From Cephalotus follicularis (taxonomy: Eukaryota; Streptophyta; Magnoliopsida; Oxalidales; Cephalotaceae), in the NCBI GenBank assembly GCA_001972305.1, contig BDDD01000060.1, positions 520,239 through 584,238 of the forward strand: DNA of 64,000 nt, read 5' to 3'. Both the position numbers and the translations under genes were made by a program. The notes under the pieces were generated by a model, which saw only the letters and a program-made list of their open reading frames with translations, made no database searches and was not told the DNA's origin. Shown here piece by piece: positions 21,911 to 34,325 of the stretch. Position 1 is the first letter of the stretch. Each line of letters starts with the position of its first letter.

Positions 21911-23329
21911 CATGCCCTGGAGCCCGCACTCCATTTGTTGAATAGGACACCAACGAAATCTACACCCAATACGCCATATGAGATATGGATTTGGAAGAAA
22001 CCCCATCTTAATTACTTTAGGATTTGGGGTTGCTCAGCTTATGTAAAGCTAGCATAAGTAAATAAGTTGGAGTTTAGGTCAATTCAATGCAAATTTTTAG
22101 GCTATCCAAAGAACACTATGGGATACTACTTCTACTACTCCGATGAGAACAAAGTTTTTGTCTCAAAGCATGCCACCTTCCTAGAGATAGAGTTTCTATT
22201 GGAAGAATGAAGTGGGAGTAGTCTTGAGCTATATGAGATTTTTTCTACTCAACAGATAAATGACAAACCAGTTGAGCCTATAGCAACAGTGGAACCTCTT
22301 GACACACAACCTCGTCGAAGGTCTAGTAGAATACCTAGGAAACCTGACAAGTACTATGGGAATTTTCTCATAGAGGGATCCCAAGAGGTAAATCTTATGG
22401 TTGAGGATCCAACTAGTTATCAAGGAGCTATATCAGATTTAGACTTGGAGAAATGGCAGGAAGCCATGAAATCCGAAATGGACTCCATGTACTCCAACCA
22501 AGACTAGGACTTGGTAGATGCATTTAAGGGAAGCGTTCCCATATAGTGCAAGTGGCTCTTTAAGAGAAAGATTGGAGTGGATGGGAAGGTTAACACCTTC
22601 AAAACAATGCTAGTAGCCAAGGGCTACAAACAGTGAGTGGGGGTCGACTATGAAGAAACCTTCTCTCCTGTTGCCATGCTTAAATCCATTTGGATTTTGC
22701 TTACTATTACTGCTTACCATGACTATGAGATATGACAGATGGATGTGAAGACTGCCTTCCTCAATGGGCACATTGAAGAAGATATCTACATGACCCAACC
22801 TGAGGACCACAAGGTGTGCAAACTCAATCGATCCATTTATGGATTGAAGCAAGCCACCAGGAGCTGGAACATCAGTTTTGATGAAAAGGTCAGACAGTTT
22901 GATTTCGTTATAAATGAAGATGAACCATGTTTGTACAAGAAATTGAGTGGGAGCTTAGTCATCTTCTTGATTCTTTATGTTCATGACATACTACTCATTG
23001 GGAATATTGGTATGTTAACTAGAACCAAGAAATGGTTGTCCATAGTTTTATCCATGAAGGACTTGGGAGAAACATTCTACATCTTAGGAATCCAGGTCTA
23101 TAGAGATAGACCTTAGAGGATGTTTGAACTATCACAATCCTTATACATAGACAAAGTGCTACAGAGGTTTAGTATAGAAAATTCCAAGAGAGACTACCTA
23201 CCTCTCTATCATGGGATTAAACTTTCTAAATCAATGTCTCCTAAGACATACGATGAAAGAGAGCGCATGATGCATGTTCCCTATGCTTATGCAATATGGA
23301 GTATCATGTACGCTATGTTATGCATGAAA
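21911..23329 (+). pseudogene. Integrase C-terminus and reverse transcriptase of copia A
   Basis: Resumes after K2 with HALEPALHLLNRTPTKS and the PYEIW motif of the integrase C-terminal region. RT then follows in pieces: DLEKWQEAMKSEM, QMDVKTAFLNG, SIYGLKQATRSW, and at about 22975 LYVHDILLIG, where copia RT normally has YVDD, so the first catalytic Asp is replaced by His. Further pieces include MKDLGETFYILGI and the RNase H approach MHVPYAYAIWSIMYAM. Stops at about 22507 and 22738 fit TGG to TAG/TGA, and one near 22636 fits CGA to TGA. The frame breaks off at about 23329; the 3' end appears at 33429. Confidence 0.87.
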
Positions 23330-24277
23330 TAACAATATTGGGTTTATGGCCATTTTAGGTCTTAGGTGTATAGGGTGTTCAACTTTAATTTTCATCAAAG
23401 TTGGTTCTAAACCTATGAATATCCTATAATCTAATTCCATAAATAATCATCACCCTCCTAGGATCTCTAATCAAAGCCCAATCGAATAAAACATTAATCA
23501 AACATGCTATACAAGTCATGAGTATGCCTAGCAAAACTGTGACTTGTATACAAAGAAGGTTTAGAGATTATTCCAAGCAACCAAACTCCTTCCTTCTAGA
23601 TTCCAATCTGAATCTTCAAGTTCATGGATAGCAACAAATACAGCAAGCAACAGCCTTTCTTATTGAACTCGAAAGTTTAGTTTCAACCAGGAAATTTATG
23701 CACTTTAATGCAAACCTAAATTTTTATCTAATGAATAGAAAAACAATCCTAATCTAGGATCAAGATAGGAAGAATAATGCTTTATTGAAAAGTAACACAC
23801 CACCTATAGAGATCAAGGTGTGGTGTTAAGGATAATGGTGTTAAGCTTCTAAAGCTCAACCTTTCAAGCCCTCTCTATTTCTTTTTCTCTCCTACCATTT
23901 TTCTTCTCTTATTTTTGCTCGTGTTAGAAAACCACCCCCATAAGGATAAGATAACACCTGGATATCTGCATGGCATTGAGAACTGAATTCCCTAATTTCA
24001 ATCCCATATTCTCTTAAAGGATCAGATTACAACAGGTTGTCATGACGTGTTTTTGGATTTGAATTCCCTGAATTCAATCCATTCCTTTATTGTTCTTATC
24101 AATATTTATAACCCAGTGAATTAAAACAGAATGTTGGATACGATAATGTCAGACAAATAAAAAAATGGATCTTAGGATTGAATTCCCTGAATTCAATATA
24201 CTCATTTCCATTCCTATCGTCTTGACACATGGCATGAATATCAATATTCCTAATTGATACATTAGAGAACTGGCCTT

Positions 24278-24320
<43 letters not shown>

Positions 24321-25676
24321 GAATCTAAATGATTCTTTTTACCATTATCCTTTAGTATGTTACTTGACACATGTCAACTAATTTGTCCCCTAACACACTA
24401 ATACACCACATGGTGACATGTGTTATCACATGTCAGCACTCGATGACATGTATCCATACATGTCATCGTGGGGTAGGACCCAAAAATCTGGAATAAAATC
24501 AGTAACATCGGTAAATTACCGTAGCACCCCCGCACATAGGTAAAGTTACCATAAATAGTCCCCGACTATTTTAAGACTCTGAAATCATGATCAACATATT
24601 CCAAGTGTGTAAATTAATCCCCGATTAATTTTCCCCATTTTAAGTTCGTTTCTGATACATCCGATACTTTGTCCTGACGACAGTTACTGTGTACTATAAT
24701 CCCTCGTCATCCTCGGCTCTGATCATAGCCTAGGGTAAGGATATGTGTCAACCAAGTATTTCAAAGTCCCATTATGACTATCGGTAAGCCTTTCTGGAAA
24801 CCTTAGGCTCCAGCTTGCTGGAACCTGGCCAGGTATTTCAAAGTCCACAATGAATATAGATACTATAGAGCCAATCACCCTCATATCAGGTGTGATGATT
24901 CCTTGTTGCGTACTGGCTTACATTCACATAAATCCTATAAGACCCAAAAGTCGCATGTTTGCAAGCCCTGCGAAAGAACTGGGTAGGAAAAAAAATCAAA
25001 GTCAGGCAATCATTACATAATGTAGAGCAGCCGCTCATGTCTAAGAGTCAGACAAGTCCGTCAAGGACCTGGTAGGTGCATAAAGCCTATGCAATACTAT
25101 CTCAGATGGGAAACTCTATTGGCACGGGATATGTGACCATCCAAATAGAATTCCCATTGTAGGTCTAGTTCAGTGTACATGCTCCAAGCATGCACCCCAC
25201 ATTAGCTGTAGGGTCCCACCCAAGTGGCAACGAGATACTCCACTCTCCCATTCGCGGAAGTAAGCATAACACATCAGGTCTAATGGTTCAATGATGCCCT
25301 ATATAAGTGAACCTCCGACTTGGAAAAATTTAGTCATAGGGAATAAGGGAGTCGCTCTCATAGTCCCCCGGCTCGACATCCAACCCTTGATGTGACTGGA
25401 CACCATATATGTAAGCAAGTAATATGCTTCAATTATGTGATAAAACATATACAGTATCCCATATTAAGAAAGTAATTTGCACAAACTAACGTGAAAGGAA
25501 TAAGACTGTATATATATATATATATAATGAGCAGAGTATAAGCACAATTAGCCACCTCGTGGCTTGATGGGTCACCCTCTCTCTAACAATGCACACGACT
25601 GGATATCGCTTTTGCTGTAAGCTTTAGTAGCAAATATCAGTTGGATCCTGGTGAGAATCACTGGAAGTTAGTCAAA
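23330..25676. other. Unidentified 2.35-kb segment between copia A and chromovirus B
   Basis: No coding and no clear LTR or inverted-repeat ends. A CT-rich zone at 23860-23925 looks like an LTR transcribed start. GAATTCCCTGAATTCAAT recurs at about 23984, 24060 and 24180. (GA)n is at 24282-24317 and (TA)n at 25510-25525. The segment ends where chromovirus B LTR sequence starts at 25677 without its normal TGTCAC end. It may be a truncated LTR of another family joined by deletion. Confidence 0.45.
24282..24317. repeat. (GA)n microsatellite
   Basis: Pure GA run of 36 bp. Confidence 0.95.
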
Positions 25677-26659
25677 AGGATAACAAAATAACCCATGTTA
25701 CAATAATCCAAATACATGACCAATGTTCATTAACTCAGTACAAGAAACAAGAGACACAACTCAGTCTTCTCCTTAAATCTCCATGCATGCTCCATATCAT
25801 ATCCACTCCGTCAATCTGTTACAGTAGGGGTTAGCCTTTGTCCTCACTCGGCTAAGTGAATAAACTCATAAATACAGTTCGAGGTATATGATAATGAGTA
25901 TCATGAATGAATGCATTATGATGCAGTATGACATGTAATTTTCACAGTAATTTTATCTCCGTATATACATATAAAAATATATGCATGTTCACAGTACAGG
26001 TATAACCTAATAAGGCTATATCAACACAAGCAGTAAAATGTTCCAAAAAGGAATGAGGAAAACCAGTCGTCATAACCGTCGCCACCTCCTGGCCCCAACG
26101 TCATGCACTCTTACCCCATCCCCGTTTGCGAACGGCTTGGAGCAAGTCCTCTGTATGTTGTTTAGCACGGCGGCTAAACCAACAGCAGGTTACTAGCACA
26201 GTGGCCAAGTAATCAACAGGTTCTTAGCACAGCGGCTAATAATCAACAGGCACAAGCATTGACCCGTACAAGTCAAGCAATAAAATATAATTACTTGATC
26301 AAATATATTTGTTTAAAATATATTACTCCGTTCACAAGTTGTGATAAGTTATAAAACTTAAAACAATACATTTTGATTGTATAGCCAATCATTTAAAACA
26401 TTTCTCCGTCTTTGGAAAATACTTTCCCCAGCCATTTCGAAAATATATATATTCATATGTTGACAAATATACATTTTCGTACAAAATGATTATAATAATC
26501 ATACAAGCTTTTCAAAATGGTTAACAATTTTTAGAAATCAACCATAATGCGATTCACAGTAATAATGCAAACATATGCTCAGAATGCATCTAGGATCGTT
26601 CCTAGGATCGTTTCGGTTCTAGCAGGTCCCATTCGAGCGAAATTCCTTCAACTAGGAGG

Positions 26660-26785
26660 ATAGGCGTCGATGTTTATCCCTAAGGCGTCGACGTCTTTAC
26701 CCTAAGGCGTCAACCTCTCGTACAGTTATTCCCAAGCAATTTTGGACCAAAGACGTCGATGGCTTTCCAAAGACATCGATGTCTT
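26660..26785. promoter_or_regulatory. GTCGAC palindrome cluster, chromovirus B left LTR (first)
   Basis: TCGA or TCAA cores at 26667, 26688, 26710, 26756 and 26776, with spacings 21, 22, 46, 20. Best copy is AAGGCGTCGACGTCTTT near 26681. A further group lies at 26995-27100. Confidence 0.7.
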
Positions 26786-27835
26786 TATGATACCAGGAGA
26801 TATCAGTTCACGAGTCTGGATTCTGGAGGGAAGAATCCAGCCCCTAAATCCTCATATAAGCGAAACCCAACCTCGCAAGGCGTAAGAAATGCAACTAGTT
26901 ATTAGGAAATGTAACAAGAACATCAATCCGTAAACAAACATGTAACCTCAAGTGGCCAATTCGCCATCTGCAGTAAACATTACTGTTCTATGAATACCCA
27001 GAAAAGGCATCGATGCTTTTACTCAAACATCGATGTCCTTTTCATACGTACACGAAGACATCGATGTCTTCAGGTAGACGTCGACGTTTATCCAACCCAG
27101 AACGTTTTCTCCATGGTTTTAACACAGCAGGCCATTATCAAAATCATCCAATACATAATCAAATTCAAACACTCATGTAATTTGCACATGCATGTTTACT
27201 CCGTACATCACAGTGGTTATCACAACAAGTCCAGAATCACAATTCATCCATAATCATGCAATTCATCATGGTATTCACTAACTTAAAACCCAAAATGCAT
27301 GTATAAGAGTATCACTTTCCCCTACCTCGTTGTTCCAAGTTAGGAACTGGAAAGTCCACCTCTTTGTGTTCCAAGACTCAGGCCACAACAGCTCCAAGAT
27401 CCTCCCAGCAACTTCTATGCATGAGCTCCAAGTCTCTAGCTCCAATCAAGCTCAACAATGGTGGATCTCTCTTTCTCACACTGACTGTTTCCCTTTCTCA
27501 CTGTTTTTAGCTGAGAGAGAGAGGAAGGAAGAGGTGTTTTATTATGGCAGAAACCCTCCCCTCTTCTCTTGTTTCACAGATACCCACACATTCCCGTGCT
27601 CACCCTTCTCACCCTCTGGTTTTGGCTCATTTTCCTTCCCTTCTGCAGGTTACAGGTGTAGATGTAATATCCTCTTGCATGCACCATGTCAAGGACACGT
27701 TTGGAGCATGCCTGGCAACACACCAGCATGATCAACATGTCGCATTATGCATGTCAAGTCCTCTGGATGATGCCTCAAAAATTAGCCATTGCATGTTACT
27801 CTGTCAGTGTATAACGTGACATGTGTTCTTTACAA

Positions 27836-27990
27836 AGGCGTCGACGTCTTTTCTTAGACGTCGATGTCTTTCCCTCTTTCATAAGAAGGTGTCGATGCCT
27901 TCACCTTACATCGACGTGCATGTCCATGCATTCACTTGCATCTTGGTTCCATAGGCGTCGACATCTTTCCAAGGACATCGACGCGTTTAC
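27836..27990. promoter_or_regulatory. Three paired GTCGAC palindromes, chromovirus B left LTR (second)
   Basis: TCGA cores at 27841/27861, 27892/27911 and 27958/27978: three pairs with 20, 19 and 20 bp between centres, and 31 and 47 bp between pairs. The arms decay in the CpG positions (ACGTCGAC, ACATCGAC, GTCGATG). Confidence 0.75.
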
Positions 27991-28158
27991 CTCAAAACTG
28001 CAACGTTTTCTAGTTTAACACACATATTTCTTTTCCCAAACAATATTGAGGATTTGCAAGCATCTTTGAGGTTGAAATCTCTAACATTTTTATTAATCCA
28101 AGAATAATATTACATCTTAAAACGAAAGATTACAATAAGGAAAATACCGGGCGTTACA

Positions 28159-28175
28159 TCCACCCCTCCTTCAAG
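28159..28175 (-). other. Polypurine tract of chromovirus B
   Basis: In minus sense, CTTGAAGGAGGGGTGGA directly precedes TGTAACGCCC; just upstream is the TTCGAGGACAAAAT stretch usual for Del/Tekay elements. Confidence 0.85.
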
Positions 28176-28203
28176 AAATTTTGTCCTCGAAATTAACACA
28201 ATA

Positions 28204-29541
28204 CTAAAATAAATGCTCGTAATATTCTCGGATGTCATCCTCACGTTCCCAAGTCGCTTCATCCGGCCGATGAAATTGCCACTGAACCTTTACCATCGGA
28301 ATGGACCGGTTCCTCAACACTTGTGTCTTCCAATCCAAGATTCCCATGGATGAATCCTTGCAAGAAAGATCATCCCTCACCGTAACTGAGTCATAATCCA
28401 GGACATGTGACGGGTATCAGATATAACCTCGTAGCATCGATACATGGAAGACATCATGTACACTTGACAAAGTAGGAGGTAAGGCTAGCTGATAATCTAC
28501 CTCCCTGACCCTCTCCAGGATCTCGAAAGGACCAATATAGCGTGGCGCTAGATTGCCCTTCTTTCCGAATCTTTGCACCCCTTTCCATGGAGATACCTTC
28601 AAAAACACGTAATCTCCAACATTGAAGGTTAAAGGCCTTCTCTTCACATTGTCGGCATAGCTCTTCTGCCGACTATGTGCTGCTAGTAACTTCTCCTTGA
28701 TGAACTTGACTTTCTCCGAAGTCTCCTCCACCAAATCCGGACAAGCAATGGTCGTTCACCAACCTCGTCCTAACAGATGGGTGACTTACACCTCCTCCCA
28801 TACAGAGCCTCGTATGGAGCCATACCAATACTCACGTGATAGCTGTTATTGTACGAAAACTCTATCAAAGGAATATGGTCTTCCCATGTCCCAGCGAAAT
28901 CGATTACACAAGCCCGAAGCATATCCTCCAAGGTCTGGTAGGTACGCTCAGACTGTCCATCTGTTTGGGGGTGAAAAGCAGTACTGAGATTCAATATTGT
29001 TCCGAATGCTGTCTGAAATCTCTTCCAGAAGTTGGAAGTGAAGATCGAATCCCTATCACAAACGATGCTCACCGGAAACCCCGTGCAGTCTCACAATCCC
29101 CTTCACATATAATTGAGCCAACTTGCTCGCTGAATCAGTGACGTGTGTAGGTAAAAATTGTGCTGATTTGGTGAGTCTATCAACAATAACCCAGACGGCA
29201 TTATGACGATGCCTAGTCAGTGGAAATCCAGAAACAAAGTCCATCGTGATGTGTTCCCATTTCCACTCCGGCACTGGTAATGATTGCAACAGTCCTGCCG
29301 GTCTCTGGTGTTCGGCCTTGACCCTCTGGCATGTCAAACACTTCGCGACATATTCTGCAATTTCGTGATTCATGCCAAGCCACCAGTAAGTCTTCTTCAT
29401 ATCTTGATACATTTTAGTGCTACCAGGATGAATACTGTACACAGATTTATGAGCCCCGCGAAGCAACTTGTTCTTCAACCCTGGTTCATCTGGGAGACAC
29501 ACACATCCTCGATATCTCAGAAGACCATCAGCATGTACTCA
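28204..29541 (-). pseudogene. Integrase and chromodomain of chromovirus B
   Basis: Minus strand, broken. The HHCC domain (GAHKSVYSIHPGSTK... CLTC), [16 protein letters not shown] and [15 protein letters not shown] give the catalytic D, D and E. Frames shift near 29070 and near 28750. The GPF linker is followed by the chromodomain (VQWQFHRPDEATWEREDDI), ending at TAG 28206-28204. TGA at 28419-28417 sits where the repeated pattern has Arg, and TGA at 29541-29539 separates this part from RNase H; both fit CGA to TGA. Confidence 0.88.
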
Positions 29542-30735
29542 AAATTCGGATTCCGAGACTAGGTTCTCCCGAAGTCGTTGCAACTCCAGATCGTGCGGTT
29601 GTGCATCCTTGATGTGATCCAGTAACACTGGCTGGACCCGCATGTTAGCCACGAAGATCCCCGATGACTGATTAAACGGAGACAACTCTTGGAAGTCTTC
29701 CAACATCTTCCATTGCGACACTATCGTACTGGAAACCATAACTTTGCGGCTCAAGGCATCAGCGACTACATTCGCTTTCCCCGGGTGGTATTGGATACTG
29801 CAGTCATAATCATTAAAGAACTCCACCCACCTGTGTTGTCTCATGTTCAGTGTGTCCTGACAAAACAGGTACCTCAAGCTCTTATGATCGGTAAAGATCT
29901 CAAACTGAGTTCCATACAAGTAGTGTCTCCATTTCTGAAGAGAAAAGATAATAGCTGTCAGTTCAAGATCATGAGTCGGGTAATTCTCTTCGTAAGGCTT
30001 TAGATTCCGTGAAGCATAAACGATCACTCTTCCTCGTTGCATCAACACGCAACCCAAGCCCTTACCCGATGCATCACTATAGACTGCAAAGCCCTCATTA
30101 CCCTCGGGTAATGCCAAGATAGGAGCAGAAACCAACCGATCCTTCAGTTCACGGAAAGTAGCTTCACAATCTTCATCCCAGACAAACAAGGTGGTCTTCT
30201 GGGTCAGTCTAGTCAAGGGCTCGGCTATCCTTGAAAAGTTCTGGATGAACCTCCTGTAATATCCCGCCAAGCCGAGAAAACTGCGTACCTCTGTTACGTT
30301 CTTCGGCTGTGGCCAATCTCGTACCACCTCTATCTTTGACAGATCCACCGCCAAACCCTCTCCAGATACAATGTGACCAAGAAAGATCACACGGTCAAAC
30401 CAAAATTCACACTTACTGAATTTGGCATTCAACTGCTGCTCTCGGAGAATCTGTAAAACCAACCTCAGATGGCAAGCATGCTCCTCCTCACTCCTTGAGT
30501 ATACTAGTACGTCATCAATAAACACAACGACACACTGATCCAGGTACGGTCGAAACACGTCGTTCATTAAAGACATGAACGCAGCCGGTGCACTGGTAAC
30601 ACCAAAAGGCATCACAAGGAACTCGTAGTGACCGTATCTTGTCCGGAAAGCAGTCTTCTCAATATCTCCTTCCCTCACCCTCAACTGGTGATATCCGATT
30701 TAAAATATAGTTTTGAAAACACCCTCGAATAATTA
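29542..30735 (-). pseudogene. Reverse transcriptase-RNase H of chromovirus B (best-preserved RT here)
   Basis: A 381-residue open frame to 30684 covers RT from just before [18 protein letters not shown] through [10 protein letters not shown] (catalytic Asp pair intact), the CEFW...FLGHIVS connection and RNase H with [19 protein letters not shown] and DHKSLRYL. Upstream (to about 30735) only a decayed VFSK...SGYHQL-like piece remains, with a one-base loss. The fingers and all of protease are missing; 30736-30975 is unrelated filler. Confidence 0.88.
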
Positions 30736-30975
30736 CCGTGAATCACTATCCAGGTGATACAATTCATGTTCTTTGATTATGTTATCCGGGTCCTAGAAGT
30801 CCACTAAGTATGTGTGTGGTCCCATACCAGCCTACGCATGTGTATAACCATCCCTTAATATGGTACTGAGAATCATCATTCCCTTACTCATCAGTTGGCC
30901 CCAAACGTCCGAATTAACATCCACTTAACTATGGCTATAATATGGTCAACCAATCAAAGGCATTATGATCAAGTA
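30736..30975. other. Non-retroviral filler replacing protease and RT fingers in chromovirus B
   Basis: About 240 bp with no gag-pol similarity, joining the gag end (GGKIFALT) to the middle of RT. No origin recognised. Confidence 0.5.
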
Positions 30976-31579
30976 TGATGCAAGTAAGAGCAAAAATCTT
31001 ACCTCCCATGGTGCCCTTGCCCTTGCCTCCCTGCTGCGAAGGTCCAGGTGCCACACCGATATTACCCATAGGTCCAATAGGTGTTGTCCCTTGTCTCGTC
31101 GGACAATCCTTCCGTAAATGGTCAGGGGCTCCACACTTCATGTATAACTTATTTTTCCACCAGCAATCCTCCGGTTGATGGCTCTTGCGGCCACAATGGA
31201 AGCAACTTCCCGACTTCATCTTACTCCCTGGACTAGGAGTCCCTTGAGCAGCTGTTTGCTGAGAACTATTCCTTGATGACTTGGTTGAAGAGTCACCATC
31301 TTGCCATTCTGACGGAGCTGGTCTAGTCTGCTTAACTTGCTGGGTTTCAATACACAGTTGCCGCATCTCTTCCAGGCGCGCTGTATTAGCAACCACATGT
31401 TGATGGAAATGGTCATTTACATGATCTATGTACCATCACCGCAGGTCTTCTATGTTGGCCGCATCCATAGCCATCTGCTGTTAAAAGTAGTCGGCCATTC
31501 GATCCAGTGGATCTCTCCCATCATTTGCTCCCTGAGGAGCACCCCCCTCAACAGCCTTAGCTCTTCCTCTTTTGTCCAT
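30935..31579 (-). pseudogene. gag of chromovirus B lacking the capsid core
   Basis: Starts at ATG 31579 (minus) with MDKRGRAKAVEGG. Stops follow within 60 residues, then the frame jumps to a late gag part (MVANTARLEEMRQL...) with no capsid domain, implying an internal deletion. Two knuckles follow: CFHCGRKSHQPEDC, and a second whose first Cys is Tyr (YMKCGAPDHLRKDC). It ends in MGGKIFALT, the usual start of protease. Confidence 0.82.
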
Positions 31580-31671
31580 ATTGTATCCTATTAGGAATGA
31601 TATAAAGAATCATCAGGAAACGTTACATTAATTGCCGAGAAATTTATCCAAGCTAAGCATATTTGGAATAT

Positions 31672-31682
31672 GCTCTGATACC
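31672..31682 (-). other. Primer-binding site of chromovirus B
   Basis: Minus sense GGTATCAGAGC, the initiator tRNA-Met complement, 4 bp from the right LTR. Confidence 0.88.
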
Positions 31683-31686
31683 GCGT

Positions 31687-33428
31687 TGTCACACCCCGTT
31701 TTTTCCAAGAGGTCAACATTTAAAACGGTAAGGCAATCAACACAACACAATTCAGCTCATGCGATAAAACGTATAAACAAAAACCTTCAGTAGCGGAAGC
31801 AATAACAGAAATAAGCTGAATTTAAATATGCACCATGCATCCCATACTACGTGATGCCCAACAAGTTTATACAAAACCCAACATCATAGTCGATCGCCCA
31901 AAACGGAGCGTGATAAACAGTATAGGATAACAAAATAACCCATGTTACAATAATCCAAATACATGACCAATGTTCATTAACTCAGTACAAGAAACAAGAG
32001 ACACAACTCAGTCTTCTCCTCTTTGAAGATTGTTGTATTTTCCAGAAAAGACATCGACTTCCAAAGAAAGACGTCGACTTCTTTTACTCAAACCCAGAAA
32101 TGTCATCGATGCTTATGAAAGGAGTCGACTTCTTTGATGTAAACCCAGAAAAGACGTCGACTTTTAAGGAAAGGCGTCGACGCTTTTGGTCTGTTTCTGC
32201 AGAATTTGTCCATTGTTCAATCTTTACTCTTTAAGCTCCAATTTTGCACACTTTTGGGTAGTATTCTCGCACTTTGGTCATTTAGCACTTGTACCTGAAA
32301 ATCATTAAAACACAACCAAAGTAGTCTATTCCAAGCATAAAAATATCACAAATAGAACATTAAAAACAACACAATTTTATGCTAAACATTAACACAGTAG
32401 GCCATTATCAAAATCATCCAATACATAATCCAATTCAAACACTCATGTAATTTGCACATGCATGTTTACTCCGTACATCACAGTGGTTATCAAAACAAGT
32501 CCAGAATCATAATTCATCCATAATCATGAAATTCATCATGGTATTCACTAACTTAAAACCCAAAATGCATGTATAAGAGTATCACTTTCCCCTACCTCGT
32601 TGTTCCAAGTTAGGAACCGGAAAGTCCACCTCTTTGTGTTCCACGACTCTGACCACAGCAGATCCAAGATCCTCCCAGCAACTGCTATCCACAAGCTCCA
32701 AGTCTCTAGCTCCAATCAAGCTCAACAATGGTGGCTCTCTCTTTCTCACACTCACTGTTTCCCTTTCTCACTGTTTTTAGCTGAGAGAGAGAGGAAGGAA
32801 TAGGTGTTTTATTATGGCAGAAACCCTCCCCTCTTCTCTTGTTTCATAGATACCCACACATTCCCGTGCTCACCCTTCTCACTCTCTGGTTTTGGCTCAT
32901 TTTCCTTCCCTTATGCAGGTTACAGGTGTAGATGCAATATCCTCTTGCATGCACCATGTCAAGGACACGTTTGGAGCATGCCTGGCAACACACCAGCATG
33001 ATCAACACGTCGCATTATGCATGTCAAGGCGTCTGGATGATGCCTGAAAAATTACCCATTGCATGTTACTCTGTCAGTGTATAACGTGACAGATGTTCTT
33101 TACAAAGGCGTCAACGTCTTTCCTTAGACGTCGATGTCTTTTCCTCTTTCATAAGAAGGTGTCGATGCCTTCACCTTACATCGACATGCATGTCCATGCA
33201 TTCACGTGCATCTCGGTTCCATAGGCGTTGACGTCTTTCCAAGGACATCGACGCGTTTACCTCAAAACCGCACCATTTTCTAGTTTAACACACACATTTC
33301 TTTTCCCAAACAATATTGAGGGTTTGCAAGCATCTTTGAGGTTGAAATCTCCAACATTTTTATTAATCCAAGCATAAGATTACATCTTAAAATGAAAGAT
33401 TACAATAAGGAAAATACCGGGCGTTACA
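31687..33428 (-). repeat. 5' LTR of chromovirus B (right, rearranged)
   Basis: Starts TGTCACACCCCG and ends GGGCGTTACA, 1.74 kb. Much shorter than LTR H because the middle (from about 32027) is replaced by a different 370-bp stretch. That stretch holds GTCGAC motifs at 32050-32190 and an unmatched piece at 32220-32390. The right part, 32393-33428, matches 27128-28158, including three motif pairs at 33107-33260. Confidence 0.87.
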
Positions 33429-33623
33429 CCCGGTCACACCAAAGGTCTAAACATATATTACGATACTTCCATTCGATTAGAGAGATCATTGGAAGAGATG
33501 ATATCAATGTGGAGCGAGTACCAGGAGAATACAACACAACAGACCCCTTTACCAATATCGAAGAGCGTCTTTGACAAACAGATTTTTGGGATGGGTGTGA
33601 GACACATGGGTAACTGGCTTTAG
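33429..33623 (+). pseudogene. RNase H C-terminus of copia A
   Basis: Resumes with RSHQRSKHILRYFHSIREII and VERVPGEYNTTDPFT, the conserved end of copia RNase H. A one-base shift near 33568 moves it to the frame ending VRHMGNWL and TAG 33621-33623. About 180 residues between 23329 and here are missing. Confidence 0.85.
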
Positions 33624-33637
33624 TACTAGTGGGAGAT
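33624..33637 (+). other. Polypurine tract of copia A
   Basis: TACTAGTGGGAGAT directly before TGTTAGAGATAAG. Copia B has the same arrangement (CTTAGTGGGAGATTGTTACAG in minus sense). Confidence 0.75.
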
Positions 33638-33846
33638 TGTTAGAGATAAGTCATGCAAGCCAGGTTATCATTTAATAACAATAGTTTGTAATAAACATTA
33701 AAGTTCAATAAATTATGTTCTCTATTATAATCAATGGCAGCTGTTCATTTATATATATATATATATGTCCATGGAATAAAGTTCGATGACTAAGACTATG
33801 ATGAGATCATGCTGTGAGACTTAGCACATCGGTAAGCTTTATTCTA
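33638..33846 (+). repeat. 3' LTR of copia A (first 209 bp)
   Basis: Starts TGTTAGAGATAAG and follows the same order of short matches as the copia B LTR in minus sense (ATAAAGTT..., GATGAGA...CATG). It is cut at 33846 by LTR E; the rest would lie beyond the window. Confidence 0.75.
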
Positions 33847-34325
33847 TGTCACACCCCGTTCCCACAATATAGACCATTAGGTCGTGGCAATCAACATATA
33901 TTCAGCTTATATAAAAATACGAAAAATTTAAAACTTTCCAATCATGTATAACCATTGTGGAAGCATTAATATAAGCCGAATTAAAAACATAACATGCATC
34001 CCATACTACATGTTACAACAATAAACATCATCATTGTTAACTACCCTCAAAACGGAGCATGACTATATCATTCGATACAATAATTCATCGATACATAAAT
34101 CTCTCAATACAATAATCCATTTTAATATTTCTCAAAACAAATACAACTTCATCTTCGCTTCATTTCCCCCATGCTTGAACGACGTCAAGTCCACTACATC
34201 AATATGAAATTGATAGGGTTAGTCGAATCCACTTGCTAAGTAGGAAAAATGTAAAGGTACTTTGGGAACAACAATAACAGATGTCATGAAATGAATGTAT
34301 TCATGATGCAATACATAATATATAC
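33847..34325 (-). repeat. LTR E, left part
   Basis: Starts TGTCACACCCCGTTCCC and is related to LTR C. Interrupted at 34325 by chromovirus C with TATAC duplicated on both sides. Continues at 57611. Confidence 0.85.

Larger units (their letters stand above)
25677..28158 (-). repeat. 3' LTR of chromovirus B (left, truncated)
   Basis: Matches the right LTR (31687-33428) and LTR H (61720 on), and ends GGGCGTTACA before the reverse-complement polypurine tract. Its first 230 bp or so are missing, replaced by unrelated DNA. It carries the acceptor-like block (25817-25860), the TAGCACGGCGGCTAA repeats (26160-26250), GTCGAC clusters on both sides of the promoter-like zone, and a CT-rich region at 27440-27530. 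Confidence 0.85.
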
